From Hyphomonas polymorpha PS728 (GTDB taxonomy: Bacteria; Pseudomonadota; Alphaproteobacteria; Caulobacterales; Hyphomonadaceae), in contig NZ_ARYM01000003.1 of the NCBI RefSeq assembly GCF_000685315.1, positions 62,001-126,000 on the forward strand: a DNA stretch of 64,000 bases, in the 5' to 3' direction. Shown here in pieces: positions 34,101 through 43,118 of this stretch. The notes beneath the pieces were generated by a model that did no database searches, was not told where the DNA came from, and saw only the letters and a program-made list of their open reading frames with translations. The translations under genes were made by a program, and so were the position numbers. Position 1 is the first letter of the stretch, and every line of letters starts with the position of its first letter.

Positions 34101-35585
34101 CTAGTCTTCACTCTTCCGGCGCGGCGGACGCGGCGGATTGGCCGCGGCGCCGATGGAAGAGGTGGTTTCGCCTGAAACGGTGGCCGCCAAGGCAGACGCT
34201 TCGGCGGTATCGGCATCCGGCACGCGCATGTCGCGCTCACTGCGCCAGTTGCCGAACCGGTAGAGTACGATGGCGAGCAGCATGGTGACCACCATGCCCG
34301 CCGGGAAGCTGTACCAGATGGCATCCGAACCAAGCCAGTCTTGCAGGCCATACGCAAAGCCGAGGCGTACCGGGAACATGGAGATGAAGAGGATGATCAG
34401 CGGCCAGATGACCTGCCCATTGGCGCGCACCGTGGCGAACAGCACCATGGTGACGGCAAAGGGTATGAAGCCCCAGGTGGCGAGACGCGCGATGTTCTGG
34501 CCGATGGCCACCGCGTCACTGGCGCCGCCAAGGAAGATCGTCATCGCTGCCCGGTCGGTCAGCAGGAGCAGAACGACCAGCGCGCCGGTGAGGGCAAGGT
34601 TGAACAGGATGCCGGTGCGGGTGATCTGGTCCACCCGGTCCCACCTGCCTGCGCCGATATTCTGAGCGGCCATGGCGCTGACGGCGGCGCCGATGGCCAT
34701 CGCCGGCATCTGCACATAGGTCCAGAGCTGCTGGGTGGCGCCGAAGGCGGCGGTGGTGTCGACGCCCTGCCGGTTGACGAGGGACATCATGGCCAGCAGC
34801 GAGCCGGAGATAACGATCATCTGCAGGCCCATGGGCAAGCCCTTCACGACCATCAGACGCAGGATGGAAAGGTCCGGCTTCAGGTATGACAGCTCCAGCC
34901 CGCGCAGACGCAGTGGCAGGTCGCGGCGGTAGATGTAGACCAGCATGGCGATGAGGCTGATATAGTTCGCCAGTGTCAGCGCCAGGGCCGAGCCGCCGAT
35001 GCCGAGGCGCGGAAAAGGGCCTATGCCGAGAATAAGAAACGGGTTCAGCGTTGCACAGATAACAACCGCCACCGCCATGAAAATCAGCGGTGTCATCGCG
35101 TCGCCCGCCCCGCGCAGGGCCATCATCAACATCGTCATGATAAGGATGGCCGGCAGGGCGAGGAAGATGATCTGGAGAAACTGAATGGCCAGGGGCACGA
35201 CCTCAGCCGGCGTCTCCAGAACACCGAGCAGCGCGGGCGCCAGGAACCAGCCGGCAATGGCGAGCGCGGCGGAGACAGGCAGGAATGTGCCGATCACCGT
35301 GCCGACCACGCGGCGGGCAGCCGTGACATCGCTGCGTCCCATCGACTGACCGATCAGAATGGTGGAAGCCATGCCGAAGCCGAAGACAAATGCCGTCAGC
35401 AGGAAGACGACCAGGTTTCCGTTGGTCGTCGCGGCGACGGCATCTTCGCCGAGGAGGCGGCCGACCCAGATCGTGTCAATCGAGCCATTGGCCGATTGCA
35501 GAATGGAGGAGGCGAGTGTGGGCAGCGTGAAGGAGATCAGCGCCGGGCCGATGGGGCCCGTAGTAAGGTTGTTGCCCTTCTGCAT
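34101..35585 (-). CDS. MATE-family efflux transporter
   Basis: A protein of 494 residues with about 12 membrane helices in two related halves. GPIGPALISFTLPTLASSILQSANGSIDTIWVGRLLGEDAVAA in the first helix and ATQQLWTYVQMPAMAIGAAVSAMAAQNIGAGRWDRVDQITRTG in the second half are characteristic of MATE exporters. By family it exports cationic drugs or metabolites in exchange for sodium or protons. The C-terminal 60 residues form a polar, proline-rich cytoplasmic tail. It lies 4 bases after the pyrC-like gene and may be co-transcribed with pyrBC. Confidence 0.92.
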   Translation of the reverse strand: MQKGNNLTTGPIGPALISFTLPTLASSILQSANGSIDTIWVGRLLGEDAVAATTNGNLVVFLLTAFVFGFGMASTILIGQSMGRSDVTAARRVVGTVIGTFLPVSAALAIAGWFLAPALLGVLETPAEVVPLAIQFLQIIFLALPAILIMTMLMMALRGAGDAMTPLIFMAVAVVICATLNPFLILGIGPFPRLGIGGSALALTLANYISLIAMLVYIYRRDLPLRLRGLELSYLKPDLSILRLMVVKGLPMGLQMIVISGSLLAMMSLVNRQGVDTTAAFGATQQLWTYVQMPAMAIGAAVSAMAAQNIGAGRWDRVDQITRTGILFNLALTGALVVLLLLTDRAAMTIFLGGASDAVAIGQNIARLATWGFIPFAVTMVLFATVRANGQVIWPLIILFISMFPVRLGFAYGLQDWLGSDAIWYSFPAGMVVTMLLAIVLYRFGNWRSERDMRVPDADTAEASALAATVSGETTSSIGAAANPPRPPRRKSED

Positions 35586-35589
35586 TCCC

Positions 35590-36870
35590 TTACCGCTTGA
35601 ACACCCGTTCTCCGCCCACGAAGGTCTGCATCACGCGGCCCTGAAGGCGGCGGCCATCGAAGGGGGAGTTGGTGGAGCGGGAGAGAAGGTCTTCGCGCTC
35701 ACAAAGCCAGGGCTTGCCGGGATTGAAGAGGATCATATCTGCCGGGGCATCCTTGGCGAGGCGGCCTTGCGGGAGGCCGAGTATGGTGGCCGGGCCGAGG
35801 GTGACCGGGGCGATGGCTTCAAGCAGTGTGAGCGGGCCATCATGGTGCAGGTTCAGCAGGGCCGAGAGCACGGTTTCAAGGCCGGCCGCGCCGAAGGCCG
35901 CCTCGCCGAAGGGCAGGCGCTTTTCCTCCGGGGGCTGAGGATCATGGGCGGAGACGACAGCGTCGATTTCGCCGGCTTTCAGTGCGGCGATCAGGCCTTG
36001 GCGGGTGGTCTCATCCCGGAAGGGCGGGTTCACCTTGCAATAGGTCAGGTAGTCACCGACATCGCGTTCGTTGAAGAAGAGGGAATGGGCGGCCGCCGTG
36101 GTGTAAACCTTCGCGCCGCGCTTGCGGGCGGCGGTGGCGATTTCCAGCGTGCGGGCGGTGGACACCTGATCGAGGATCAGCGTGCAGCCGGTCTGCTCGG
36201 CCAGTGTCACATCGCGCATGGCGCCGATCCATTCGGCGTCTGCCGGAATGCCGGAGAGGCCTGCGCGCGCGGCAAAGGCGCCGGCATTCATCACGCCGCT
36301 GCCGGTCAGAGCGCGCTCGTCGGGGCGGGACATGACGATGGCGCCGCGGCTGGCAGCATAGGCCATCGCGCGCTTCATAACCTGCGCATTGGCGATAGGA
36401 ATATCGCCATTGGTGAAGAGGATTGCGCCGGCGTCTGCCATCAGGCCAAGCTCCGCCATCGCTTCGCCGGTCAGCCCTACGGTGAGGCCGCCAGCAGGAT
36501 AGATGCGGGCTTTGGAAGTTTCACGCGCGCGCTCGGCGATGAACTGGACGAGGGCGACATCGTCGATGACGGGGCGCGTATCCGGCATCACGACGAAGCT
36601 GGTGATGCCGCCGGACAGGGCCGCGCGTGAAGCCGTTTCCAGGGTTTCCTTCTGTTCGTCGCCAGGTTCGCCGGTTTTGACCCGCATGTCGATCAAACCC
36701 GGCGCGAGGCAGAGACCGCCGGCATCGAGGGTTGTTTTTACGCCGGTGAATGTCGCTTCAGCGCCTTCGCGGATGTCCTTGATTCTGCCTTCTTCGATCA
36801 GGATTGCGCCGGGGGCATCAAGCTCCGTGGCCGGATCAAGCAGGCGGGCGTTGACAATCTGCAGGCTCAT
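35590..36870 (-). CDS. pyrC: Dihydroorotase-like protein lacking metal ligands (pseudo-dihydroorotase, PyrC')
   Basis: A protein of 426 residues with the overall dihydroorotase/amidohydrolase fold (LAPGLID before the metal site, [19 protein letters not shown] after it, [12 protein letters not shown] near the end). The metal-binding D-x-H-x-H-L-R-E is changed: D61-M-R63-V-K65-TGEPG, with both histidines replaced. The late DHAPH-type segment reads [11 protein letters not shown]. Inactive DHOase homologues of this type bind and stabilise aspartate transcarbamoylase in several bacteria. It overlaps pyrB by 4 bases, which fits that role. An active PyrC should exist elsewhere. Confidence 0.85.
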   Translation of the reverse strand: MSLQIVNARLLDPATELDAPGAILIEEGRIKDIREGAEATFTGVKTTLDAGGLCLAPGLIDMRVKTGEPGDEQKETLETASRAALSGGITSFVVMPDTRPVIDDVALVQFIAERARETSKARIYPAGGLTVGLTGEAMAELGLMADAGAILFTNGDIPIANAQVMKRAMAYAASRGAIVMSRPDERALTGSGVMNAGAFAARAGLSGIPADAEWIGAMRDVTLAEQTGCTLILDQVSTARTLEIATAARKRGAKVYTTAAAHSLFFNERDVGDYLTYCKVNPPFRDETTRQGLIAALKAGEIDAVVSAHDPQPPEEKRLPFGEAAFGAAGLETVLSALLNLHHDGPLTLLEAIAPVTLGPATILGLPQGRLAKDAPADMILFNPGKPWLCEREDLLSRSTNSPFDGRRLQGRVMQTFVGGERVFKR

Positions 36871-37814
36871 GATTTTCCTCCGGCGAGAAGGTGGAGGACG
36901 GCCTCGCGCACGGCCACGCCCATTTCGACCTGCTGGGTGATGACCGAGCTCGGCCCATCGGCAATCTTGCTTTCGATTTCCACGCCGCGGTTCATCGGGC
37001 CGGGATGCATCACGGTGGCATTGGGCTTGGCAAGGGCGAGGCGCTCGGCGGTGAGGCCGAAATAGCGGAAATATTCCCGGCGGCTGGGCAGGAAGGAGCC
37101 GTTCATCCGCTCCAGCTGCAGGCGCAGCATCATCACGACATCAGCGCCCTTCAGCACAGCGTCGAAATCTGTGCCGGCGCTTTCGGCGCCCCATGTGTCC
37201 GTACCCGGAGGGATCAGCGTTCTGGGTCCGCAGAGATGCACGCGCGCGCCCATCAGGTGGAGCGCCATCGTGGTGGAGCGGGCAACGCGGCTATGGGCGA
37301 TGTCTCCGCAGATGACCACTTTGAGCCCCTCGATGCGGCCTTTGACACGGCGTATGGTCAGCAGGTCCAGCAGCGCCTGGGTGGGGTGTTCATGCGTGCC
37401 GTCGCCGGCATTGATCACGGCGCAGTCGACCTTCCGGGAGAGCAGCTTTGCCCCGCCCGAGGCCGAGTGGCGAACAACGAGCGCGTCCGGCTTCATGGCG
37501 TTGAGCGTCATCGCCGTGTCGATCAGCGTTTCGCCCTTCTTCACCGAGGAATTGGCCACCGGCATCGACACCACATCGGCGCCAAGGCGGCGGGCGGCGA
37601 TCTCGAAGCTCGACATCGTGCGGGTGGAATTCTCGAAGAAGAGGTTCACCACCGTCTTGCCGGTCAGCACCGGATCAGGCCGGATGCCCCCGCGGGTCTT
37701 CTCGGCATAGCTGTCTGCAAGGTCGAGAATATGGGCGATATCGAGGGGATGAAGGCCTTCGATTCCGAGCAGATGCTCGTGCGTGAAGGTGTAGTCTGGC
37801 CTACGCGGCGCCAT
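36867..37814 (-). CDS. pyrB: Aspartate carbamoyltransferase catalytic subunit
   Basis: A protein of 315 residues that makes carbamoyl-aspartate in pyrimidine synthesis. The carbamoyl phosphate site is [22 protein letters not shown], with S63-[24 protein letters not shown] is the second signature and [13 protein letters not shown] is the aspartate-binding loop. The order pyrB-pyrC' with a 4-base overlap matches operons where the catalytic trimer assembles with a DHOase-like partner rather than PyrI. No regulatory PyrI subunit is seen. Confidence 0.95.
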   Translation of the reverse strand: MAPRRPDYTFTHEHLLGIEGLHPLDIAHILDLADSYAEKTRGGIRPDPVLTGKTVVNLFFENSTRTMSSFEIAARRLGADVVSMPVANSSVKKGETLIDTAMTLNAMKPDALVVRHSASGGAKLLSRKVDCAVINAGDGTHEHPTQALLDLLTIRRVKGRIEGLKVVICGDIAHSRVARSTTMALHLMGARVHLCGPRTLIPPGTDTWGAESAGTDFDAVLKGADVVMMLRLQLERMNGSFLPSRREYFRYFGLTAERLALAKPNATVMHPGPMNRGVEIESKIADGPSSVITQQVEMGVAVREAVLHLLAGGKS

Positions 37815-37888
37815 CGGAATACCTCAGATTTGCGGCGGTGTAGGCGGGATTCTCCGGCGGGGCAAGTGTTGGTAGGGAGTGGCGTACA

Positions 37889-38602
37889 ATGCGGCTGGTT
37901 AACTGGAATATCGAGCGCAATGACCCGGCCTCGCCCAAAGCTGCGTCATTGATCGCGGAGATTGGCGCGCTCTCGCCGGATATCATCTGCCTGACAGAGG
38001 CTTGGGAAGGATCGCTCGAAGCGTTTGGGGGGTATGTGCTGGCGGCACAGGGCGTGGCGTGGAGCCGCCAAGCAACGGGGGAGCGCAAGGTTGTACTTTG
38101 GTCGCCCCACCCCTGGGCGGATATTGACCCGATGGAGCAAGCAGCCGCATTCGGAGGCTCTGTTTCGGCCTGCACACAGATTGGCGGGCGCAATGTGCGG
38201 ATCGTCGGCATCTGCATTCCCTACCATATGGCGAGTCCGCTGGGGCAGGTGCCGAAAGCGCGCGTATGGGAACAGCATGAGCGGTTTCTGGAAGTGTTGA
38301 TGCCTTATCTTCACCGATGGCGGCAGGATGGGCCGGTGATCGTGATGGGCGATTTCAATCGCCGGATGCCGCGCACTTATGGCTCTCTTCGGTCATACAA
38401 GATGCTGGAGCAGGCCTTTGAAGGATACGAGATCGCAACGCGCGGAAAGCTTCCTGGCATTGAAGCGCAGACCGTGGATCATGTGGCAGTGGCGGGCGCG
38501 GTGCGGGTGACCGGTGTGGCAGGGCGATCTGCGGTCAGCCCGGAGGGGCTGGTGCGCTCGGATCACTTCGGGGTGGTGGTAGATTTTGAGCTGCGGGGTT
38601 GA
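37889..38602 (+). CDS. Endonuclease/exonuclease/phosphatase (EEP) superfamily protein
   Basis: A protein of 237 residues. MRLVNWNIERN is the opening N of the EEP fold, DIICLTEAW holds the metal-binding Glu, VIVMGDFNRRMP is the D-x-N motif, VDHVAVAG and SDHFGVVVDFEL give the terminal Asp/His pair. All catalytic residues thus seem present. It lacks a signal peptide. Substrates in the family range from DNA to phospholipids and inositol phosphates, so the specific role is open. It is divergent from pyrB. Confidence 0.85.
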   Translation: MRLVNWNIERNDPASPKAASLIAEIGALSPDIICLTEAWEGSLEAFGGYVLAAQGVAWSRQATGERKVVLWSPHPWADIDPMEQAAAFGGSVSACTQIGGRNVRIVGICIPYHMASPLGQVPKARVWEQHERFLEVLMPYLHRWRQDGPVIVMGDFNRRMPRTYGSLRSYKMLEQAFEGYEIATRGKLPGIEAQTVDHVAVAGAVRVTGVAGRSAVSPEGLVRSDHFGVVVDFELRG

Positions 38603-38649
38603 GCCGCCCGATTCCTCGACTTCGCTGATGATGACGATTGGGGGTGGGT

Positions 38650-39576
38650 TCAAACCGCCCCCAGCCACAGGATCAGGGCCCAGGTCAGCGGCAGGGTGAG
38701 GCTGGCCAGCACGGTTTGAACCGCGATGAGGTTTGCGGCGAGCGTTGTGTCACCGCCGAGTTCGCGGGCGAGGACGTAGGAGTTCGGGGCGGTGGAGGTG
38801 GCTGCGCAGAGGAGGGCAATGGCCAGCGGCAATCCGGAGAGCCCGAGCGGCAAGCCGATCGCTAGAACCAGCGCCGGCATCCCGAACAGGCGGATGAAAG
38901 ACCAGGTGAACGTGCGCAGGCCCGCGCGGGTGAGCGCCTTGAGGTCAACCCCCGCCCCGGCGCTGAGCAGGCCGGTGGCAATAGCGGCATTGGCGAGGAT
39001 GCGCAGGGTTTCATCTATTGCGGCAGGAATTTCGATGTGGGCCGCAGCCAGGCCAATACCGATGACGCAGGCGATAACCAGCGGGTTGCGCGTCATAGCC
39101 AGGAAGGGCCGGGGTTTGACGCCCGGTGGGCGGTCTGCATGCGCAGTGAGGGCGTAGACGGAGATGACGTTCGCTGCCGGGATCATGACAGCTGCGGCCA
39201 GGCCCACAAGGGCGACGCCCTCGTCGCCAAACAGCGCCGCGCCGAGGGAGAGGGCGATAATCGTATTCCAGCGTACGTTTGACTGGATGATCGTGCCAAT
39301 CGCGGGCCGGTCGATGCCGGGCCAGCCATAGGCGGCCAGGCCGACCACGCCCATTGCGCATTGGGCAGCCACCAGCGTGGCCACCATCTGCCAGGGGGCG
39401 GTGTCAAACTCTGCATTCGCCAGCGCCCGGACGATAAGGGCGGGCAGAAGGACCAGAAAAGAGAGCCGGTCGATGGCCCGGAAGGCTTCGGGCTGTATCC
39501 AGCGGCGCGTCGATAGCAGCTGGCCGAGGGCAACGATGAGAATGACCGGCAGCAGCGCGATGAGAAAGGCGTTCAC
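38650..39576 (-). CDS. AEC-family (auxin efflux carrier-like) permease
   Basis: A protein of 308 residues with about ten membrane helices. The N-terminus [21 protein letters not shown] and the [28 protein letters not shown] segment fit the AEC family (PF03547), and the internal two-fold repeat is visible. Substrates in bacteria are mostly dicarboxylates or other organic anions. Its start overlaps the ruvX stop by 4 bases, so it is coupled to ruvX, with no obvious functional link. Confidence 0.87.
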   Translation of the reverse strand: MNAFLIALLPVILIVALGQLLSTRRWIQPEAFRAIDRLSFLVLLPALIVRALANAEFDTAPWQMVATLVAAQCAMGVVGLAAYGWPGIDRPAIGTIIQSNVRWNTIIALSLGAALFGDEGVALVGLAAAVMIPAANVISVYALTAHADRPPGVKPRPFLAMTRNPLVIACVIGIGLAAAHIEIPAAIDETLRILANAAIATGLLSAGAGVDLKALTRAGLRTFTWSFIRLFGMPALVLAIGLPLGLSGLPLAIALLCAATSTAPNSYVLARELGGDTTLAANLIAVQTVLASLTLPLTWALILWLGAV

Positions 39577-40028
39577 GGACGCTGCTCCAGCCGGGAGAGG
39601 GCGTCCTGCAGGATGATGGCGGCGGCGGCGGCGTCGATTCCTGCCTCGCGGTGGCGGCGGGAGGCCCCGGCGGCACGCAGCACATCGCCCGCCTCGGCGG
39701 AGGAATAGCGCTCATCCTGGAAGGCGACCGGCAGGTCGCGCACCTTCAGGAGGCTGGACACCAGCGTGCGGACGGACTGGGCGCGCGGGCCCATGCTGCC
39801 ATCAACATTCAGCGGAAGGCCGACGATCAGGCCCACGGCCTCGCGCTGATCGTAGACCTGGAACAGGCGCTCGAGCGCCGGGGCGAGCTTCTTCTTGAGG
39901 ATCGTCTCTACGGGCGAGGCCATCATGCGGATACGGTCTGTCGCGGCGACGCCAATGGTTGTGGTGCCGGGGTCTATGCCCAGCAGGACGCCCTCGCGGG
40001 GCAGGTCGAAGAGATCCACCACAGCCAT
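39573..40028 (-). CDS. ruvX: RuvX/YqgF-family Holliday junction resolvase-like protein
   Basis: A protein of 151 residues with the YqgF RNase H-like fold: [18 protein letters not shown] contains the first catalytic Asp, [19 protein letters not shown] the middle motif, [13 protein letters not shown] the Glu region and [19 protein letters not shown] the last Asp. It is implicated in 16S rRNA 5'-end maturation and has nuclease ability. ATG 40028 has AAGGGA 9 bases upstream; a GTG two codons earlier is also possible. It is divergent from gatC. Confidence 0.9.
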   Translation of the reverse strand: MAVVDLFDLPREGVLLGIDPGTTTIGVAATDRIRMMASPVETILKKKLAPALERLFQVYDQREAVGLIVGLPLNVDGSMGPRAQSVRTLVSSLLKVRDLPVAFQDERYSSAEAGDVLRAAGASRRHREAGIDAAAAAIILQDALSRLEQRP

Positions 40029-40104
40029 ATTCACGCGTCCCTTACAGCCTTGATGGGCCTCTGCCTATGGCGTATGGGGCAGGGAGTTTCAGGAGCCTGC
40101 ACCC

Positions 40105-40392
40105 ATGAGCGTTACCCGCGACGATGTCCGCAAAGTTGCCCGCCTGTCCCGCATCGCGGTTCCGGAAGAGCGGCTGGACGAGCTTGCCGGGGAACTCAAC
40201 GGCATCCTTGGCTGGATCGACCAGCTCAATGAAGTGGATGTCGAGGGCGTGGAGCCGCTGACCTCCGTGGTCGAGACGAAGCTGCCGATGCGCGAAGACG
40301 TGGTGACGGATGGCAACATCCAGGACCAGGTGCTGGCGAATGCGCCGCGCAGCGAGCACGGGTTTTTTGTTGTGCCGAAGGCGGTGGAATAA
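40105..40392 (+). CDS. gatC: Aspartyl/glutamyl-tRNA amidotransferase subunit C
   Basis: A protein of 95 residues, the small subunit of GatCAB, which converts Glu-tRNA(Gln) or Asp-tRNA(Asn) to the amide form. VTRDDVRKVARLSRIAVPEERLDELAGELNGILGWIDQLNEVDVEGVEPL and the C-terminal MREDVVTDGNIQDQVLANAP with FFVVPKAVE cover the whole family pattern. It is normally followed directly by gatA. Here gatA begins 3.3 kb later, after genes of unrelated function. Confidence 0.95.
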   Translation: MSVTRDDVRKVARLSRIAVPEERLDELAGELNGILGWIDQLNEVDVEGVEPLTSVVETKLPMREDVVTDGNIQDQVLANAPRSEHGFFVVPKAVE

Positions 40393-40416
40393 CCACCGCC
40401 TCCCGCTGACTATTCA

Positions 40417-41556
40417 TTATTTCGCCGGATTGATCAGATACTTCGTGCCCGTCGCTTTGGCGTTGTAGGCGTGGAGCGTGTCGAGATCGAGCGCTTCGGC
40501 GAGCGAGATTTCGGCGGTGTAGTGGCTGGCGAAGGTGGTTGTCAGCTCGTCCATCACGCGCTGGCGCATCTTGGCGCGCACTTCGGCGCCCGCCTTCTGC
40601 AGGAACGGGGTCAGCAGGTAGCCGGAGAGGTTCCACGCAAAGCCCACGCCCGGCGGCACCGTGGTCGGGGACATGTCGAGCCGGCCGTAGATGTAGACCT
40701 GCGTTTCCTGGCCAGAGCCATAGCGACTGAACTCTTTCATCTTGCGGCTGGCAGCCGCTTCCATGGCGATCAGCAGCTGGCCGGCGAGCGGGCCCCCGCC
40801 GATCGCGTCAAAACCGAGCGTGGTGTCGGTTTCGGCAAGCGCGGTGATCAGCTCTTCCATGAAGTTCGGCGAGGTCGAATCGACCACATATTTTGCGCCG
40901 AGGCCTTTCAGCAGATCTGCCTGTTCCTGTTTGCGGACGATGTTGACCAGCGGGACATTATCCTTCTGGCAGATTTTCACCAGCATCTGGCCGAGGTTTG
41001 AGGCGGCGGCCGTGTGAACGATGCCCTTGCGGCCTTCCATGCGCATCGTTTCCACGAAGGAGAGCGCCGTCAGCGGGTTGACGAAGCAGGAGGCGCCATC
41101 GCGCGAGGTGGCCCCGGCAGGCAACTCCATCACCTGGGCGACGTTCAGCATCCGGTACTGAGCGTACATCTCGCCGCCAAGACCGGTGACGCGTTTGCCG
41201 AGCAGGGCCTGGGCCGCGGGGGATGAACCAGCTTTGACGACGACACCGGCGCCTTCATTGCCGACCGGCATCGACTGGTCGAGCCGGGCAGCCATGGCGC
41301 GCAGGGCAGCCTGGGGGACATCGGCAGTGATGACGGGGCGCTCTTTCGTGCCGGAGGCTTTGGCCGTGCGCATGTCGGCGCCGCCGACCAGAAGGCCAAG
41401 GTCTGATGGGTTGATCGGGGTCGCCTCGATCTGGATCACCACATCATCCGGGCCGGGCTCCGGCACGGCCACTTCAGCCAGTGACAGCTCCAGCTTGCCG
41501 TCTTTGGTGACAAGGCTGCGCAGTTGCAGGCCGGTTGCGGGCACAGTGTGGGACAT
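40417..41556 (-). CDS. Zinc-binding dehydrogenase / quinone oxidoreductase-like MDR protein
   Basis: A protein of 379 residues of the medium-chain dehydrogenase superfamily. GPDDVVIQIEATPINPSDLGLLVGG is the N-terminal GroES-like domain, GNEGAGVVVKAGSSPAAQALLGKRV follows, and the Rossmann fold begins KGIVHTAAASNLGQMLVKICQKDNV (an A-A-S-N-L-G-x-M variant of the GxGxxG motif). It lacks the cysteine cluster of structural zinc. ATG 41556 follows GGAGGAAAG. It is NADPH-dependent by family; the substrate is unknown. It sits inside the gatC-gatA interval on the opposite strand. Confidence 0.85.
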   Translation of the reverse strand: MSHTVPATGLQLRSLVTKDGKLELSLAEVAVPEPGPDDVVIQIEATPINPSDLGLLVGGADMRTAKASGTKERPVITADVPQAALRAMAARLDQSMPVGNEGAGVVVKAGSSPAAQALLGKRVTGLGGEMYAQYRMLNVAQVMELPAGATSRDGASCFVNPLTALSFVETMRMEGRKGIVHTAAASNLGQMLVKICQKDNVPLVNIVRKQEQADLLKGLGAKYVVDSTSPNFMEELITALAETDTTLGFDAIGGGPLAGQLLIAMEAAASRKMKEFSRYGSGQETQVYIYGRLDMSPTTVPPGVGFAWNLSGYLLTPFLQKAGAEVRAKMRQRVMDELTTTFASHYTAEISLAEALDLDTLHAYNAKATGTKYLINPAK

Positions 41557-41621
41557 TCTTTCCTCCATTTTGGTGTAGGGCTGTACCATCGGGAAACGAT
41601 GATGCCGGTCAATCCAATATA

Positions 41622-41676
41622 TTGATTTTTATAAATTTATCCCATAATAATAAAAAAATCAAAATCATGGGATAAA
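41622..41676. promoter_or_regulatory. AT-rich island with two interleaved inverted repeats
   Basis: Within an unusually AT-rich stretch between divergent genes, two inverted repeats interlock. TTGATTTTT (41622-41630) pairs with AAAAATCAA (41654-41662). TTTATCCCAT (41636-41645) pairs with ATGGGATAAA (41667-41676), a perfect 10-base match. The arms of the second repeat are 31 bases apart, about three helical turns. The right arm covers the ribosome site region of the nucleotidyltransferase gene starting at 41680, so it could be a self-regulatory operator or an RNA hairpin. It could also mark an insertion scar. Confidence 0.5.
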
Positions 41677-41679
41677 TCG

Positions 41680-42663
41680 GTGGCAGTCAAACCCTTTTCT
41701 GATGAGCAGCTTCGAACCCTCATTAATCTGCGCCAGCGCTATGATGTGTGGATGGAAGCTGAACGCCGGTTGGCGGATATGTCGTATGACCTGAGGCGCA
41801 AGACGGTCGATGGCAAGACCTATCTCTATGAAATCTTTGATCATAGAGGCAATGGGCGTAGCCTTGGCCGCATGAATGATGCGCTCGAGGAGCGTTTCAG
41901 TGCATATCGGGAAGCAAAGCAGGGCGCGCAGACCCAGCGGGATGCTGCTCGGTCGATGTTGAATGAAAGCGCGCGCCTGTACCGGGCGCTGCGTTTGCCA
42001 ATGCTTTCCAGTGGCGCTGGCCCGATCCTTCAGGAGTGCGACCGAAGAGCGCTTCTTGGCAGCCATTTGCTTGTTGTGGGTACAAATGCGCTTGCGGCGT
42101 ATTCGATCGAAGCGGCAGGCTTTCTAACAGGCGCGCCGGATGAGACGGATGACTTTGATCTCGCCTGGTCTGCGACGGAAGTTCAGGAAGGAGAGCTTCC
42201 TGTCTGGACAATGCTGAAAGCTGTTGACCCTACATTTACGGTGAATACGGAGCGTACGTTTCAGGCGCGCAACGCAAAGGCTTATGAGGTCGAGATTCTC
42301 GTCGCGCCCTCAAGACATGCCACCATGGGACGCAATGACCAGCCAAAGCCAGTGCCCCTGCCGGAGCAGGAATGGTTGCTGCTGGGAAGTCCGGTAGATC
42401 AGGTTGCTGTCTGCCGCGACGGCACACCGGTCAGGATTGTTGCTCCTGATCCCCGATGGTTTGCACTTCAGAAGCTTTGGATGTCGGAGCAGGCAAAGCG
42501 CAACCCGTTAAAGCGCCCAAAAGACAGGCGGCAAGGTATTGCTTTGTTAAACGCTGTTCAGGCGATGATGCCCCAATACCCGTTAAATGAGGTTTTTGAG
42601 AGCGGAATTCCAGAAGATCTGCTGCGTTTTTACGATGACTGGCGCTCGGGCAGGCTGACCTGA
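41680..42663 (+). CDS. GSU2403-like nucleotidyltransferase-fold protein
   Basis: A protein of 327 residues starting with GTG. Residues 1-110 are helical with many charged residues (YREAKQGAQTQRDAARSMLNESARLYRALRL). Then HLLVVGTNALAAYSIEAAGFL and DETDDFDLAWSATE give a G-T/S helix and a D-x-D metal pair as in nucleotidyltransferases (PF12281-like). The C-terminal KLWMSEQAKRNPLKRPKDRRQGIALLNAV segment is typical of this group. The upstream DNA is distinctly AT-rich and the codons are less GC-biased than those of neighbours, suggesting transfer. Relatives act as tRNA- or protein-modifying toxins or unknown transferases; no partner antitoxin is seen. Confidence 0.72.
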   Translation: MAVKPFSDEQLRTLINLRQRYDVWMEAERRLADMSYDLRRKTVDGKTYLYEIFDHRGNGRSLGRMNDALEERFSAYREAKQGAQTQRDAARSMLNESARLYRALRLPMLSSGAGPILQECDRRALLGSHLLVVGTNALAAYSIEAAGFLTGAPDETDDFDLAWSATEVQEGELPVWTMLKAVDPTFTVNTERTFQARNAKAYEVEILVAPSRHATMGRNDQPKPVPLPEQEWLLLGSPVDQVAVCRDGTPVRIVAPDPRWFALQKLWMSEQAKRNPLKRPKDRRQGIALLNAVQAMMPQYPLNEVFESGIPEDLLRFYDDWRSGRLT

Positions 42664-42677
42664 AGTGCAGTTAAATT

Positions 42678-43064
42678 TCAGATCGCCTCGTCAGCAAAGT
42701 CTTCGTAATCAATAAGAATTTCATCGCCCGCTTTCAGGGCGACACGCGATGTCAGGGTGACGGTTTCTGCTTCGCCGTCAACGTAGAAGTCTGCGTTTGC
42801 ATCGGGGCTGTGATTGCACATCGAGATCTTGCCGAAGGCGACAGCGGCCCGCACGGCGCCGTCTTCCTCACGCTCGTCAACATAGAAGACGTAATGATAG
42901 ACCCGCGTGGTCTTCAGCCGCTCTGTGTCTTCATGCGACAGGATGAGCAGTGGATAGACGCCAAGCAGCGCGCCGGCCGGTATGTCGGTTGAAGCAAACA
43001 ATCCGCGTCCGTGAAGGGGCGAGGTTTTGACCTCGACGCGCGCGCCCCCAGATGATGTGGTCAT
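42678..43064 (-). CDS. SET-domain protein
   Basis: A protein of 128 residues, essentially one SET fold: VEVKTSPLHGRGLFASTDIPAGALLG (N-SET), KISMCNHSPDANADFYVDGE (the N-H-S motif of the cofactor site) and LKAGDEILIDYEDFAD (the catalytic tyrosine region). SET proteins transfer methyl groups to lysines; bacterial ones are scarce and their targets mostly unknown. The ATG at 43064 opens the homologous part. It is 14 bases from the convergent nucleotidyltransferase gene and is inside the gatC-gatA interval. Confidence 0.85.
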   Translation of the reverse strand: MTTSSGGARVEVKTSPLHGRGLFASTDIPAGALLGVYPLLILSHEDTERLKTTRVYHYVFYVDEREEDGAVRAAVAFGKISMCNHSPDANADFYVDGEAETVTLTSRVALKAGDEILIDYEDFADEAI

Positions 43065-43118
43065 GAGCGGGGTGTCTAGCACGCCCGGAGGCTGTCGCCA
43101 TCCGGGGGCCAAGGAAAA

